Position numbers and translations under genes: made by a program. The notes under the pieces are model-generated. The model did no database searches. It worked only from the letters and a program-made list of their open reading frames with translations, and was not told the origin of the DNA. From Chrysopilus asiliformis (Eukaryota; Arthropoda; Insecta; Diptera; Rhagionidae), in NCBI GenBank assembly GCA_964034945.1, contig OZ035960.1, forward strand, positions 104,740,933 to 104,804,932: 64,000 bases of DNA, in the 5' to 3' direction. This document shows, piece by piece, positions 21,530 to 33,355 of the stretch; the stretch's first letter is position 1, and each line of letters opens with the position of its first letter.

Positions 21530-24180
21530 CGCTTAAAACTGTGTAAATTTTAAATTTAATGATTGGCCTGCGGCGCAGATTTACTAATTTTTTGTTTTGT
21601 TTTGGACCGAATTATGATTTCGTCAATTCGACTTCCCCGCCATCCACACCTGCAGTTTTACATGGATTGCGAGCCATTGATGAATTTCAACATTTGTAAG
21701 GTTTGTTGCAACCGACTAACAAAAGGAGCCATGATATCAGTTTAATCTGATGATCCTGTTAGCACCAATCATTAATTGTGGCCACCCAGTGAAGAAAGTG
21801 CTTATAATGCCCAAAATAAGTGGTTAGGCGTACTATATACAAAGCCGTTAGGATCTCCTTACAAATGTATAGGCTAACTACGCTTAGCTAAGTCTTAAGC
21901 ATATGTTTCGAGTAATTAACCAGCAGAAAGCCCTTGCAACACAGAAAACTAACATAATTAACGATCAATATTTTATTAAACTGTTTTTATGCCTATGAAG
22001 TAGTTTAGTTTTTTTAGTTTTTAATAAACAAATGCAAAACATTTAGGCAGAAATTCAGTGCAATGCTCGTCATCTCGTTTTTTTTCATGTAGACAAAGTA
22101 TGTCGCTATCTATCGTCTTAAAACCATCTTACGATCCCGTTAGCCATAAGCACTTATAAAATTTTCACTGGACAGGTGTTACAGTGATAGCCACTGCTTG
22201 TTACTCACAACACCATCAGAATGGGCCGTTATTATGGCCTCTAATTTTGATGGTTTGCAACAAAACCTTACAAATGTTTTTAATGCATTCTTGATTTGCA
22301 ATCAATGTACAAATTAAGGTGCAGCCGGCGGGGAAGACAATTATTGCAGAAAGCTTACTTTTGAGCTGTAGTGTAAAAGAGAGGAAGAACCTATTTTTTA
22401 CTCTCTGTAAAAATCAGTTTCTGCGTTTGCCTTGATAAAATTCCAACGCATTTAAATTATCAAAAGAAAATCTGCCAGCCCCAATTAGATTGAAACAAAC
22501 CATATTGATGAGCGATTGTCATAATAACATTGTGATGTTCCAACGTTTCTCATCATGATAAGAGTCTCGTTGACTGTGAGCAGATGAAACTGAAAACAAA
22601 AGGTGACCATTTGGAATCTCCTAAAAGTGACAAAGACGATGGAGCGTCCAGATCAGAACCGATTATAATGTGGATCCACCAAACTGAATGAACTTGTTTA
22701 TTGGTCTTATGAGTCCCTAGGCCGTCCGGCGCTGTCTGACCAATTCGAAAAGATGATTCTCACTCCATATTGCGCCACCTAAATGATATCCATCCGTACT
22801 CGTCCAACCTTCTCGTATCTTTTGATGTGCACCTGAAAATACTCGTCCGTATCCAACAGAAATAATAGTAGGTATCATCCTTCCAACTTTTGATCGTACC
22901 ACGATTTATCTGCTTGACCGCAGCCACCTTACTCTCCAGACTCCTCCTCTACCCAAGAGTGGAACGGCTAAGAAACCGATCACTGAAGTTACTACAAGAT
23001 GGAACTGCTTCTACACTCTACACACATCTTAAGATTGTTCGCGGTGTCTTTCTGTTGTCCGTTGCCTCTACGTTATGGAAGGTGCCTTTTGGCTAAGGTT
23101 CGGAAAGGTTTTTTGGTGACATCAGTTTGGAAAAAAGGAAGAGCAATTCGTAGTATTAATATAAAAAGCATGTAAATGATAGCCGTGACTGAAAGTGTTC
23201 TGGCGCCGGTCAATGCACACGCCGGCACATTCTTTTGTGGTCAATGCTGTTAAGACGCTCGCTATAAGATCGCGGGGTGGATTAATTGATTTGAATGAGA
23301 TCAGAGTCAGTTTTACTTTTTGTTGCTTTTAACTTTGAATTCTTTTCGGAAATTTATTTTTTATATTTTATTCTTTTATATCATCGTAATCATAGTTACA
23401 TTTTTATGCGATTTACTTTTTAAACCAAAGAAAAAAACAACAACAACAACAACAAACGAACAGAAAAAAATTGAAAAGATTTTTAGATGTGATTTTCTTT
23501 TGATGTTCACTTCAACCGTCTTTGAAAATTTAATGGATTTGTGAATGAAAATGGATTGCCATACGTAATTTATTAATGATTTATTCCGATTGGCAATTTA
23601 TCTTTATCACATAATTTAGAGCTCTGAGAATCTAAATCGATATATTGGAAGCGTTAACTTTAATATGTACATTTAACGGCGATATAATTGTAAATAAACT
23701 ATGAAATAATAATTTTTGCGATTTGAAGAATTTTGACTTGAACAATTACAGTCAAAATATGTACTCAGAGGAAAAATTGGTCATATGGATAAAATCATTG
23801 TTAAATTAACAAAAAATTTGTCCTATATCAGCCAACAAAATAATTTTGTTATATTTTGTTAGGGGAAAGAACCATGCAATAAATAGCATTTTCGTGCCCC
23901 TGGGCTAACTTTTGAACCCGTGTAGTTTTCACTGTGGTTGAGTACTTTTTGGAAAGGGCAAAGTCTCTAGTTTCATCCATATATGGCTTCAAGAGCCACA
24001 GAATTTGCAGGGGGATGGTGAGGGGTTCACGATCTTTCTCGTGATTTTTGTGAAAAATCGCATTTTTGTGATTGGACCACCAAACCTTCGGACGTCGTAA
24101 ATCGCTTAACGCGGACATTACGTAAATCGCTAAAGCATAACAATCAAATAGGATTTAGCGAATATGCTAATTCAAGCCAA
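21530..24180. other. No gene recognised; GC-richer patch at 22690-23100
   Basis: 22690-23100 has roughly balanced base composition and two short opposing frames (- strand ending SENHLFELVRQRRTA; + strand with LLYPRVERLRNRSLKLL), neither recognised. Confidence 0.45.
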
Positions 24181-24567
24181 TTTTTTTTTCTTTGATTATA
24201 ATTCGCATGTGGAACTCGTTTACATAGTTTGGATCCCTCGAGCTTCCCTATATTGTATATTCGATGATTCGAATTTTTGTCTGACCTCTTTAGATTGGAC
24301 AGAATCCAATAAAAAAGTAGTCAATCCTATTCGGATAGGGTTTGGTGCTATAATTATAGGAAAGAATCCTATTTTAATGAAAATGTCGCGCATATATGAG
24401 GCTATCAGTTCAAAAGTGGCCTAACCCACATAATCGAGTTTTTGAAGCTTTTCCACTTTTGTAAAGGGTGTTTTTAAGCCCGATAGAACTTCAAATTTTA
24501 AAAAGTTACACAAAAAATTAAATTTTAATCAAAAGTTTTTATTTATTCGAAAGATTGATACATGGCA

Positions 24568-24636
24568 TTAACATTTGAAAATGATTTCGGGCATATGGCC
24601 ACCGCGGCTGTTCTTGACGAAGCGCATTCTGGACTA
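24568..24636 (-). pseudogene. mariner-type transposase C-terminal fragment
   Basis: Reads RMRFVKNSRGGHMPEIIFKC followed by TAA at 24568-24570, the usual end of this transposase family. About 40 family residues between YADKP and this piece are absent. Confidence 0.8.
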
Positions 24637-25085
24637 GGGATGTCAAATTTTTGAAAAAAACCCGGTTTTCGGTTAAACCGGTTTTTAAGACTTCGGTTTA
24701 AACCGGGCCGGTTTAACCGGGTCCAAAAAACCGGTTATTAAAACACCGAAAAACCGTTTTGTTCAAATTCGGTAGGTTAGGTCTTAGACGCAACAAATAC
24801 ACTATAATACAAACAAAAGACGTGAAGTGCCATATAATCAATTAAGAGGCCATCAATGGCACAATATAATATTGTAGTTGGTTTAGAGTGCCTAAAAATA
24901 AGTGTTTCTACGAATCAGTTGCACGAAAATTGGTTTAAAATTATTTTTCCGTACAAAAAAAATGATCGGTTTTTTTAAACGGTTTTTGGCTTTAAAAAAA
25001 AACACCGGGTATAACCGTGCAAAAAAAACACCGAAAAAACCGATTAACCGAAGCAAAAAAACCGAGTAACCGGTTTAACCGGTTT
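24637..25085. mobile_element. Element C, rich in AACCGGTTT-type motifs
   Basis: About 450 bases between the two transposase pieces, starting CTAGGGATGTCAAATTTTTG and packed with palindromic GGTTTAAACCGG, CCGGTTTAACCGG and AAAAAACCG at both ends. No ORF and no clean terminal inverted repeat. It arrived with, or after, a deletion of transposase sequence. Confidence 0.6.
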
Positions 25086-25352
25086 ATCAGCATAAACCAG
25101 TAACTTCACGTAGCCCCACAGGAAATAATCGAGAGGTGTCAAAGCGCACGACCTTGGAGGCCAATTAACAGGACCATTTCTTGAGATGATGTTTTCATCG
25201 AACGTTTCCCTCAATAAAGCGATGGTATCGTTAGCTGTATGGCATGTAGCGCCATCCTGTTGAAACCACAAGTCAGCTAAACCAATCTCTTGAATTTTTG
25301 GCAACAAAAAGTCATTGATCATTGCTCTGTGGCGAGCTCCATTGACAGTCAA
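25086..25352 (-). pseudogene. mariner-type transposase fragment (catalytic core)
   Basis: Reads VNGARHRAMINDFLLPKI, LWFQQDGATCHTANDTIALL, NGPVNWPPRSCALTPLDYF, LWGYVKLLVYADKP. QQDGATCHTA holds the second catalytic Asp. The third, normally in CDLTPLDYFLWG, is Ala here (CALTPLD), so the enzyme would be dead even if whole. The N-terminus with the HTH domain is missing, and the frame breaks into element C at 25085. Confidence 0.88.
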
Positions 25353-25442
25353 AAAGTGAGCAACTTTTTGATAAATGTCAAAAAGTGAGCGCAGTATAAC
25401 AGCTCGTTTGACAGTTAACGCTTTCGTAAGTTCTATCTAATA

Positions 25443-26052
25443 CTATGTTCACACCGACGCAAAATTACGTAATTTTGAGGATTTTCATAATTTTGAGCCT
25501 GTTTTCAAAATCACAAAAGCCTGTTTTCAAAATCACTAAAAGTATGTAATTTCCACAAAATTAGGAACGAAATCAAGCAAAAACAATGGATACAACCCTG
25601 CATCACTTATTCAGCTCTCTTCAGCACATCAGTTTTGAGAAGTTTTGACATTTGTGCTGCATTGGAAAAACGGAAATATGAGAAAAAGAAGCCATGTTCC
25701 GCACGCGAAGGGGATATATTAGTAAACAACCTACGCGGGGCAAAAAAATGGACCTGTTTTTGATGTGATTAGATATGAAATGGAAAATAATTGTTTATTT
25801 TCATTACAGATAATTTCCAATTTCTTCTAAAGTGTCTAATTCTGTTTGCACATATTTCATCGATGTTTTGAATTATATTATTCATCATATTACTAAAATT
25901 CATAGTAATCCAACACGAATTTCCTCGATCCATTTTCGAACTAACGTAGTTGAAATGTCAAACAAAATTACCTTAACCTCTGTGTGAACACTTTGGTTTA
26001 AGATCTAAATCATTTCGCAAAATTACATGATTTTGTGTCGGTGTGAACATAG
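25443..26052. mobile_element. MITE B inside the mariner terminal repeat
   Basis: 610-bp non-coding element with termini CTATGTTCACACCGACGCAA and TTGTGTCGGTGTGAACATAG, inverted similarity continuing over about 35 bases, flanked by TA at 25441-25442 and 26053-26054. Removing it restores the mariner end (AAGGGTGTTTATA..AGATAGAACTT). Confidence 0.85.
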
Positions 26053-26599
26053 TATAAACACCCTTTACTATTATTGACTGTAAATTTTTGGGAAAAAAAT
26101 TTGTGTGGATTTATTACTCAATGTTGAAATGTTCTTTTGTGCATTTTGTACATTTTTATCTAAACACTCACTCGCAATAGTGATTCAAACACAAAAAAAC
26201 GCGATTTCGACATGTGGTTTGGGCTACTCTTGCTCTCAAGGCCTCATATATAGGAGAAAGCCCAATAATCAATGGAGACATTACAATGTTTTACAGGATT
26301 CATTCCTTTCATCTTACAAAAGCGAATGTTCTCCAATTTTTTGTCGTAATATGTCTAACATATTCACTAATTTCTCCCATAATTTTGGGAATGATTAGAC
26401 AAAAAAAAATAGAATACGGAATGTGTCCTAAACAATTTGGGAAAAATCACAATTTTTTAATAGGAATGACTCCCATATTTGGCCACTATGCAAAAAACTA
26501 TAGGAAAAAACGTCCCATAAATATGGGACTGGAGCATGCAATTGTGCTGGAACAATTCCCATATGATTTTTCCGTGTGTATTAAAAAAATCTCTCAAGT

Positions 26600-28860
26600 A
26601 CAAACCATCAATAAATACTGTGGATTTTCTAAGTGACAAAAAACTTATGAATGAAATTTTTCGCGCTTCACATTTAGATATAATTTTCCTCGATGAATAA
26701 ATAAAATTTGTATTCGTCTTGTTATTGAAAATATCAAGTATCTCCTATGACGGGCAAAACATATGATGATCTATCTATAAACATGTATCAAAAACCCATC
26801 ATACGATCAAAAGTGATCGTGCTGAACATCATTCATATGTGGTGACTTTTATGCGATGGTGTGTGACACTAAAAGACGATCAATAAAAAAGGAAGAGAAA
26901 AAAATCCACATAAAAAACGGTAACATCACAATATCAAATCTTGATCACTCTAAATTCTTAAATATATCTATATATATATTTATATATTTATATATATAGA
27001 AGAAGCAGTGACAGAAAAAATTAATTTGTCATTCAAAACATTCTTTAAGGATCAAAGGATCCGTGTCACCATCCGATTGTACTTCTTTTCAGATCAGAAC
27101 TATTCCGAACTTGTTTTCATTTTTTTTTATACAATATTATGATTTTTTTTCGGTTTGGTGATTTCTTAAGATATGGAGAATCTGTGTATCTGTAAATATA
27201 GATATAGATACGGATTTTTTTTCGGGGCTATGATGATGATGATGATCACAGTGATCACAAATGGAAACGAAATGGCCATATCCCATTAGTGTGGACTATA
27301 ATGCATTCTCGAGTGGATCAATTTGTCTGGTGCAGATGGGTGATCTTTTTAAGTGATCAAGCGGAATATATTATAAGATGATAGTATAGTATGTGTGTGT
27401 GTGTTTTGTTTTTTTCTTGTTTATTTCTCATCATTATTTCTCACTCTTTGTTTTGCCGGTGAGTGAGGTGGATGGTTCTTCTTAGCATTATATTTAAATT
27501 TTTTTTTTCAAGTTCGTCTCTTAAAATTCACATAAATTAAATCTTTTGTTTTGTTTGTTAATATTATAATATTTGTCCATCCTCACGTGTCTAAATGTGC
27601 CATCGGAATATGCATTTTTTATCGATTAAACTTACTTTATTATGATATGTTGGATAATATCTACTTTGGAAAAGGCGTTATTTTAAAAAAAAAATATTAT
27701 CTCTCTCTAATTTGAATTAAGGTGGACATAAGTGGATTGATATTTTGACGCATGCAAAAAGAATTTCCCGGATCATTCTGACTTAATTACAAACGTTTAT
27801 GGCTTTCATTTGTAGATAGACGTTTCCCGCCCTGGTCTCTTTTCCTGGTAATTACCTCCAGAGTAACATTAATATAACATGATCTACCCCTCAACATAAA
27901 AATAAACTCTTCCCATATGCTAGATCGATTTCTTCTAAAAAAAAGCCCCCAATGGCCGCGTATACTCGTAAGAACCACTTAAGACCGAGACGCCAGTCTA
28001 AATCAGGAAAACCAAATAAAATTGAAAACGCTAGAATAAAATAAAAATAAAATAAAGAGAACTAGTAATCTGATGTAGTGGCTTTAACTTTTCTATCATC
28101 TTGACATAATCATAGAAATAGTAAAAATGTTAATATACCAAATGGGAAACAAGCCTTTAAATCTCTTCACTTCTTTGGCCACGATAAGTTGGGTTTTTTT
28201 TCGGTTCACTCTGCCGGCCGTCGCCGTTTTTTTTGATTAGATGGACTTGAAGTGATATTTTCAATTGTGAGTCATCTGAAGCCGCGCTTTCTAGCTCAAG
28301 AATTTTATGTATCCGAGGAATTTACAAAATTTGTAGAAATGAAAAAAAAAATCTCGAAAATTTTGTTAAATTTGAAGAATTTTTTTTTCAGAGTTCAATT
28401 CAGAGTGAAAACGAGTTTCGTTTTCTGAAAAGGATTTTTATTTGTTTTTTTTTTCGACATGATCATTATTTTTTTGATCAAACAAATTCTATGTTGAACA
28501 AATAACAAAATGGCAAATTTATGTTAACTAATTAAGTGTTGCAATTTCTTCATTTTTTTATAGTATTTCGGTTTCGTCTTTGAATTTAAGTTATTCGCAA
28601 AAAAGGGTATTTCAGTCAAGCTTTTATGTAAAAAATGGTTGTACGTTTTTTTATTGGTAATAATAGGAATCTAGAATGCAAAAAACGTTACTTTTTTATT
28701 TAAATTAGTTAAAAACTGGATCTCGAGTGGTGTTTGCATTAATTGAAGCGACTGTGAAGAATGCGACTGTGCCGACAATGCTGAAAATAAAAACACTGGG
28801 AAAAGTTGTGTTTTATTATAACCTAAAAATATAAGGAAAGCCGCAATAACCAGGGGCAAT
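26600..28860. other. No gene recognised; short microsatellites
   Basis: TA-rich run at 26960-27000, GAT array at 27227-27246, GT run at 27390-27402. No coding motif. Confidence 0.5.
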
Positions 28861-28869
28861 CGTCAAAAA

Positions 28870-29310
28870 TACTCTATATGAGGGCAGACAAAATCCATTT
28901 GTATGGTACAGAGGGCAAGAATTGGCCCGATTGGATTTTGATGTGTGGAACGGTTATGTAAAATCTTATTTGGTCTTGGTCTGATAAATTGTTCGGTACA
29001 GTGCACAGTTTTCGAGAAGATAGAAAAAAGTATTTCATTTGTATTGCGAAGAGGGGAAGAGTGACCGAAGTGAATTTTAATTTAAAATGTGTTGTGTAAA
29101 TTCATATTCAATACAACTCACCGTTTTCGAGAAAATGGCAAAAAAAATCTTTCGTTTGTATGGGGGAGGGGAAAGGAATGGTCCGATTTTGCCCGTTCAA
29201 AAATTCAGCCTAGTCATTTTCGAGAAACGCAACTACACCAGATTTCAAGTCTCTAACTCAATCCTTTCGAAAGTTATGGTGTTCACACACGGATAGGCAG
29301 ATGAAAATGC
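28870..29310 (+). repeat. Diverged family T relative
   Basis: Contains GGATTTTGATGTGTGGAACG, GTTTTCGAGAAAATGGCAAA, AGATTTCAAGTCTCTAACTC and a vestigial array. No gene. Confidence 0.5.
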
Positions 29311-29559
29311 AAAAATCACAAGGTTTTGTCATCCCATACACCTTCGTGTAGTTCAATTTTGAGTTCGATGATTTGTTCGATGAGTTACAAACGTACTCCT
29401 ATGTGATATATCAAAGAAAGTATACAATTAAAGGAGAGCTTTTTTTAGCTCTTTCACGCCTAATTGGATAATACGTCCTAAGAGATTTGAATCGTCCCGA
29501 TTCAGTGTTTTGGAGTTTTGTTTGAAAAATTCTGCTAAAAACCTTTAGAATTTCTTGTG

Positions 29560-30090
29560 TACACGGAAAAGACATATGGGAGTCATTCCTCCAACATCTC
29601 ATGCCCAAAGCCCCATATTTATGGGAAAAACGACATAGTGGCCAAATATGGGAGTCATTCCTATAAAAACAAGAATTGTTACCAAATTGTTCAGGACACA
29701 TTTCAACAAAAAAGATGTAGTAGGAATTCTTGTTTTTTGTATAATTATTTCCAAAATTATGGCAAACACTCCAAAATGTTATATATATTATATATGTCAA
29801 GACAAAAAATTGAGAAACATTCCCTTCTGTAAAGGAGTCAATCCTGAAATGAAAGAAATAATTCCTATAAAATATTGCAATGCCTCCATCGATGTACTGG
29901 ACTGTTTCCTATATATATATGCGATATACCCTCATTTGCAATAGGATTCGCTCCTATAATTATTGTACCGAATACTCTAGGACAGAATACTTATTTTTAT
30001 TGAATCCTGTCTAATCTAAAGGGGACAGACGAACATTTGAGTTATCGAATATAAGGAGATAGGGAAGTTCGAGGAGCTTGAAAATATTCG
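29560..30090 (-). mobile_element. Repeat D, copy 2, uninterrupted
   Basis: Collinear with copy 1 once the 24397-26246 insertion is ignored. It carries CGCATATATATATAGGA at the empty site. No terminal repeats or coding capacity were recognised. A third, weaker relative may lie at 240-455 (GGGAGTCATTACC, TTCCTATAATTTTGGGAAAA). Confidence 0.75.
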
Positions 30091-30229
30091 ATATATCAAG
30101 CAATTCGAGTAAAAAAATGTTAAATTATTCATTTTAAATGCAGGTTTTTTAAAACCAATGTCTTGTATATTTGATTTAAATATAGATCTAAAATTATTTA
30201 AATATAAAGTATTTAAAACAAAAACGAGC

Positions 30230-30361
30230 CATTATCGTCGTTGGCGGCATAACAAATACATTTTCTTTGACTTTGGAACGGTTTACCATCCGGATGTGTT
30301 CCCCCCGGACTATAACCCGCAAAAGTTCAAGGAGAACATAAACCGAAATCCTGAGCTGTGC
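30230..30361 (+). pseudogene. Coding-like island, unknown protein fragment
   Basis: An open frame reading HYRRWRHNKYIFFDFGTVYH then PDVFPPDYNPQKFKENINR and NPELC uses G/C-ending codons unlike its AT-rich surroundings and runs into family T copy T2 at 30362. I do not recognise the family. No convincing splice site at the left edge. It could be a captured or degraded exon, or a small real gene fragment. Confidence 0.35.
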
Positions 30362-30760
30362 TTCGGCGCGGATTGCGGGCGCACGGATTGAGCTAGGGAC
30401 TTGAAATTTTCCACAGATCCGTTTTTCCTAAAATGCGAGGCCAAGGTCGGTCATGAGCAAAAGTGGTCAATTAGGGGGGTACCCCCATACGAACGAAAAC
30501 GTTTTTTTGTGAATATCTCAAAAACGGTGTATCTTATTAAAAAAGTGCAAGAACAAAAGTTATTTAGGATATGATTCTACATAAAAATCCCATACATCAA
30601 AATCCGATTGGAATAAATTTTAAAAAATCTAATTGGAAAAATTGATTTCAAAGTGGAATTTTTATACAACTGTTCGCCGTTCACTTAAATCACCATAAGG
30701 TTTTTCAATAATTGACAGAATGGCAATTATAGCTTTTGTTATGTTTTAAATCTACCTTGA
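30362..30760 (-). repeat. Family T copy T2, lacking the array and TATA end
   Basis: On the - strand it matches 39560-39960 up to GCGGGCGCACGGATTG (as read on +). Where the array and 3' end should follow, a coding-like segment (30230-30361) is joined instead. Confidence 0.75.
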
Positions 30761-30769
30761 TAAATAAAT

Positions 30770-32856
30770 TAATTTTAGGATCAATATCTTCATCTATAAA
30801 TTAGTTTGAGTGATTTTTGTTAAAATTTTTGTGAGATTTTTTATGGCCATATTATTGGATTTTAAAAAAAAATCTCTTTTTTGTAAAATTTATCCAGGGA
30901 AGTAAGTTTTTTTCGGGTATTGATTATCGTATTCATCAAGACAATCCATTTCTTTGAAGATTTTGATCTAAAAATAATCAAATTTCTGTAATTTTACGTT
31001 ACTTGTATATTTTGAATAGAACATAAAATAAAATATTTCCATCTTGAAATTAAAATCAATTGCTACCACAGGCAAACATAACTATAACTACGCGCCATCA
31101 ACATACACTAATAATAAAGAGAAGAGATCATGAACGAAAAGAGAGGTTACTTTGTTGTGGCGTCGCCGCTATCTTTGGCAAAAAATGATCCTTTGGTTTA
31201 AATACTTTTCATTTAAATCAAACACAAAAACCATTGGCGCAAATTTAACGATTTTTCTTATTTGTTTCAACTACTTTTTCGTTGAATCTAATGACAATTT
31301 TGTAACTGTGCTTTTTACGATATTTCAAACCTATAAATTTTAGAGTATCCCCGGGGTTTCTTATTTTTTTTTTTATTAAAACCTACTTTTTTGATTGACC
31401 TACAAACAGTATGGCAAAATTTGCCCTGCATATAGGGCAAGTTTTGCCATAGTGTTTGCAGGTCAATCAATAGACACAAAAAAATAAGAAAACTGATTGT
31501 TTTTATATGATTCGAACCACTGATTTTAATAAAATAAAGACTTAAAATATATTGAAAAATACTACAATATTGGTCTAATGCTATAATATTAGTTTTATGA
31601 GTAAATACTATTAGCCTAAGGTATCTAAATTAGAAGATAGCACCTGTACTTTGTATTTAAATGCCGACGGCTTTTGTGTTTTAACATTTCTTTGACTTGA
31701 ATTATTTTTTTCCGTAAAGTTGATTTTTTCTCGGTAAGTGCAAGATTTTTAGTTGATTCTTGCTTCTAAAAATTGTGGAAATCTTGTTTGTCAATCATAT
31801 GAGGATAATTTTACTTGAAAAATTTCCAGAAGTTATATTTTAACAGGCATTACAAATGCATACCGACTTTTATGCAATTAATTCCAAATTAGTCATTTCT
31901 AGAGAACGAAACCGAATTACTTTTATTACCTTCAGACACATTTGATATCATTTTCAAACAAATTTTGTTGCTTTACTACAACGTAGAACTTTATATTGAA
32001 AAAAAAATCAGTAGAAACTATCATTAAAATTTGCATAATTAGCCAACTCATATTAACTAATTTATCGTACATTTTCACACGATATATAGATACAGATTTG
32101 AATTTGGTCATGGAAGACGAATGTTGTGCCACCGGCTTATAATACGTTAACTTAAGGAAGAAATTAAAGTACGTTAAACTTTTGATTAGAGTAACTTTGT
32201 TGCGTATATGTTTTACCATGAAAAATCGCAAGACAAAAAATTTTTTTTTATCAACGCCCGCACTTAATTCACACACAAATGAATATTTCCGATGTTTAAT
32301 CGCAACGAATATTTAATTATTTTGATTATCAAACTGTCATTACTTAAGTTAGCTTAAGGGAAAAAATATATAATTTTTTATGAGAAGATAGTACGTACCT
32401 GCATTTTTACTACTTATACCTTTTATCAATTTTAAAGCAAAAACAGTTGACGAACTTTACGCTTTTTTATCGAATGGTTTATGGAGCGTTTCAAAATACT
32501 TGTACCATGAACGTTACATTCTTATATGAAATGTACGTTTAAACGATAATGTGCACAGTTTAGATAAATTACCGAGCACGCAATAAATTTTGTTTAAAAG
32601 ATAATTCTGGTTTTTATTTTACAAAAAACTCAACTGCCACTTTTTACAATCTTTAAATTCTTGTGGTTTTTATGTGGCTGAAGTTAGAAAATGCAAATAT
32701 TTTTAGAATAAATCATTTTTTAAGCGGTTTATCTACCGTTTTTATTTGTACATCGACATGTAGATATTTTAATCGGTTTCAAATTGCAAATAAATCATAT
32801 TTCATGTCTCTAAAATACTTAAATCTCACAGAAGGTTTTAAAATTTTTCATTTCAG
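30770..32856. other. pnr upstream region or 5' intron
   Basis: No coding sequence recognised. The acceptor at 32856 means that some of this is probably intron. Holds the hairpin 31391-31470. Confidence 0.5.
31391..31470. other. 80-nt near-perfect hairpin upstream of pnr
   Basis: Arms TTGATTGACCTACAAACAGT... and its inverse ending GGTCAATCAA pair over about 37 positions with three mismatches, around a loop of about 6 bases (GCATAT). Both a mini-MITE and a small-RNA precursor are possible. The loop is short for an animal microRNA. Confidence 0.8.
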
Positions 32857-33355
32857 AAAATATAATAAAAAAATGTTCCATACGAATTCAGCTTATTCGG
32901 ATATAACGGGAGGATCTGGCAACGTCGTCGCTTACCATCAGCAGGCAGCAGCCGCAGCAGCTGCTAGTAGTCCCGTTTATGTTCCTTCGAATCGGGCATT
33001 GCCACATTCGCAGTATGGCCATGCAGGACACTTTGGAAGTACGGCGCAAAACGCATGGACGACGGACAGTTTTGGGGCGTCACATTCACAGCTACCGGCA
33101 CAGTTTTATGCACAGAATGCGGTTATGATGGGCTCCTGGAGAGCCTACGACCCGACAAATTTCCAAAGAGCCTCACCATATGACAGTGCCATGGACTTTC
33201 AGTTCGGCGAAGGACGAGAGTGTGTGAATTGCGGTGCGATTTCGACGCCCCTTTGGCGACGAGACGGAACCGGACATTATTTGTGCAATGCATGTGGCCT
33301 CTATCATAAAATGAACGGAATGAATCGGCCGCTTATCAAACCCAGTAAAAGATTG
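32857..33355 (+). CDS. pnr: pnr first coding exon: N-terminal domain and GATA finger 1
   Basis: Acceptor CATTTCAG ends at 32856, ATG is at 32873 and donor TTG|GTAAGC follows 33355; 161 codons, phase 0. The frame is open upstream of the ATG to 32663, but that stretch is AT-rich and lies behind a good acceptor, so I place the start at [10 protein letters not shown], which resembles the fly N-terminus. The exon ends right after the finger 1 tail (IKPSKRL), the usual intron position between the fingers of GATA genes. Confidence 0.93.

Larger units (their letters stand above)
24464..26065 (-). mobile_element. Tc1/mariner-type element, degraded, with TA duplication
   Basis: Ends AAGGGTGTTT and AAACACCCTT, extended inverted similarity GATAGAACTT once an inner insertion is removed, each end flanked by TA (24462-24463 and 26066-26067). 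Inside are two pieces of a mariner-like transposase on the - strand. The element is inactivated by internal loss of the N-terminal coding part and by elements at 24637-25085 and 25443-26052. Confidence 0.9.
24397..26246 (+). mobile_element. MITE A, copy 3, split by a mariner insertion
   Basis: Terminal inverted repeats TGAGGC...GCCTCA. Outer parts (24397-24463 and 26066-26246) match the intact 229-245-bp copies at 7412 and 8480: CACATAATCGAGTTTTTGAAG, TTATTACTCAATGTTGAAA, CACTCGCAATAGTGATTCAA. Interrupted at TTTTGTA|CTATTATTG, the intact junction being seen at 63957-63973. Confidence 0.85.
24238..26580 (+). mobile_element. Repeat D, copy 1, split by nested insertions
   Basis: Left (24238-24396) and right (26247-26580) parts are collinear with the uninterrupted inverted copy at 29560-30090. 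Shared blocks include CCTCTTTAGATTGGACAG, CTATAATTATAGGA, GGAATGACTCCCATATTTGG and CATAAATATGGGAC. The host is broken at GCATATA|TATAGGA by MITE A. Confidence 0.8.

Noticed and set aside
23261..23310. Promoter with CTATAAG and TCAGTTTT
   Set aside because: The spacing is 44 bases rather than about 31, and no gene follows that I can recognise.
32663..32872. N-terminal extension of pnr upstream of 32873
   Set aside because: The extension is AT-rich, lacks similarity to pannier and lies upstream of a good splice acceptor at 32855-32856.
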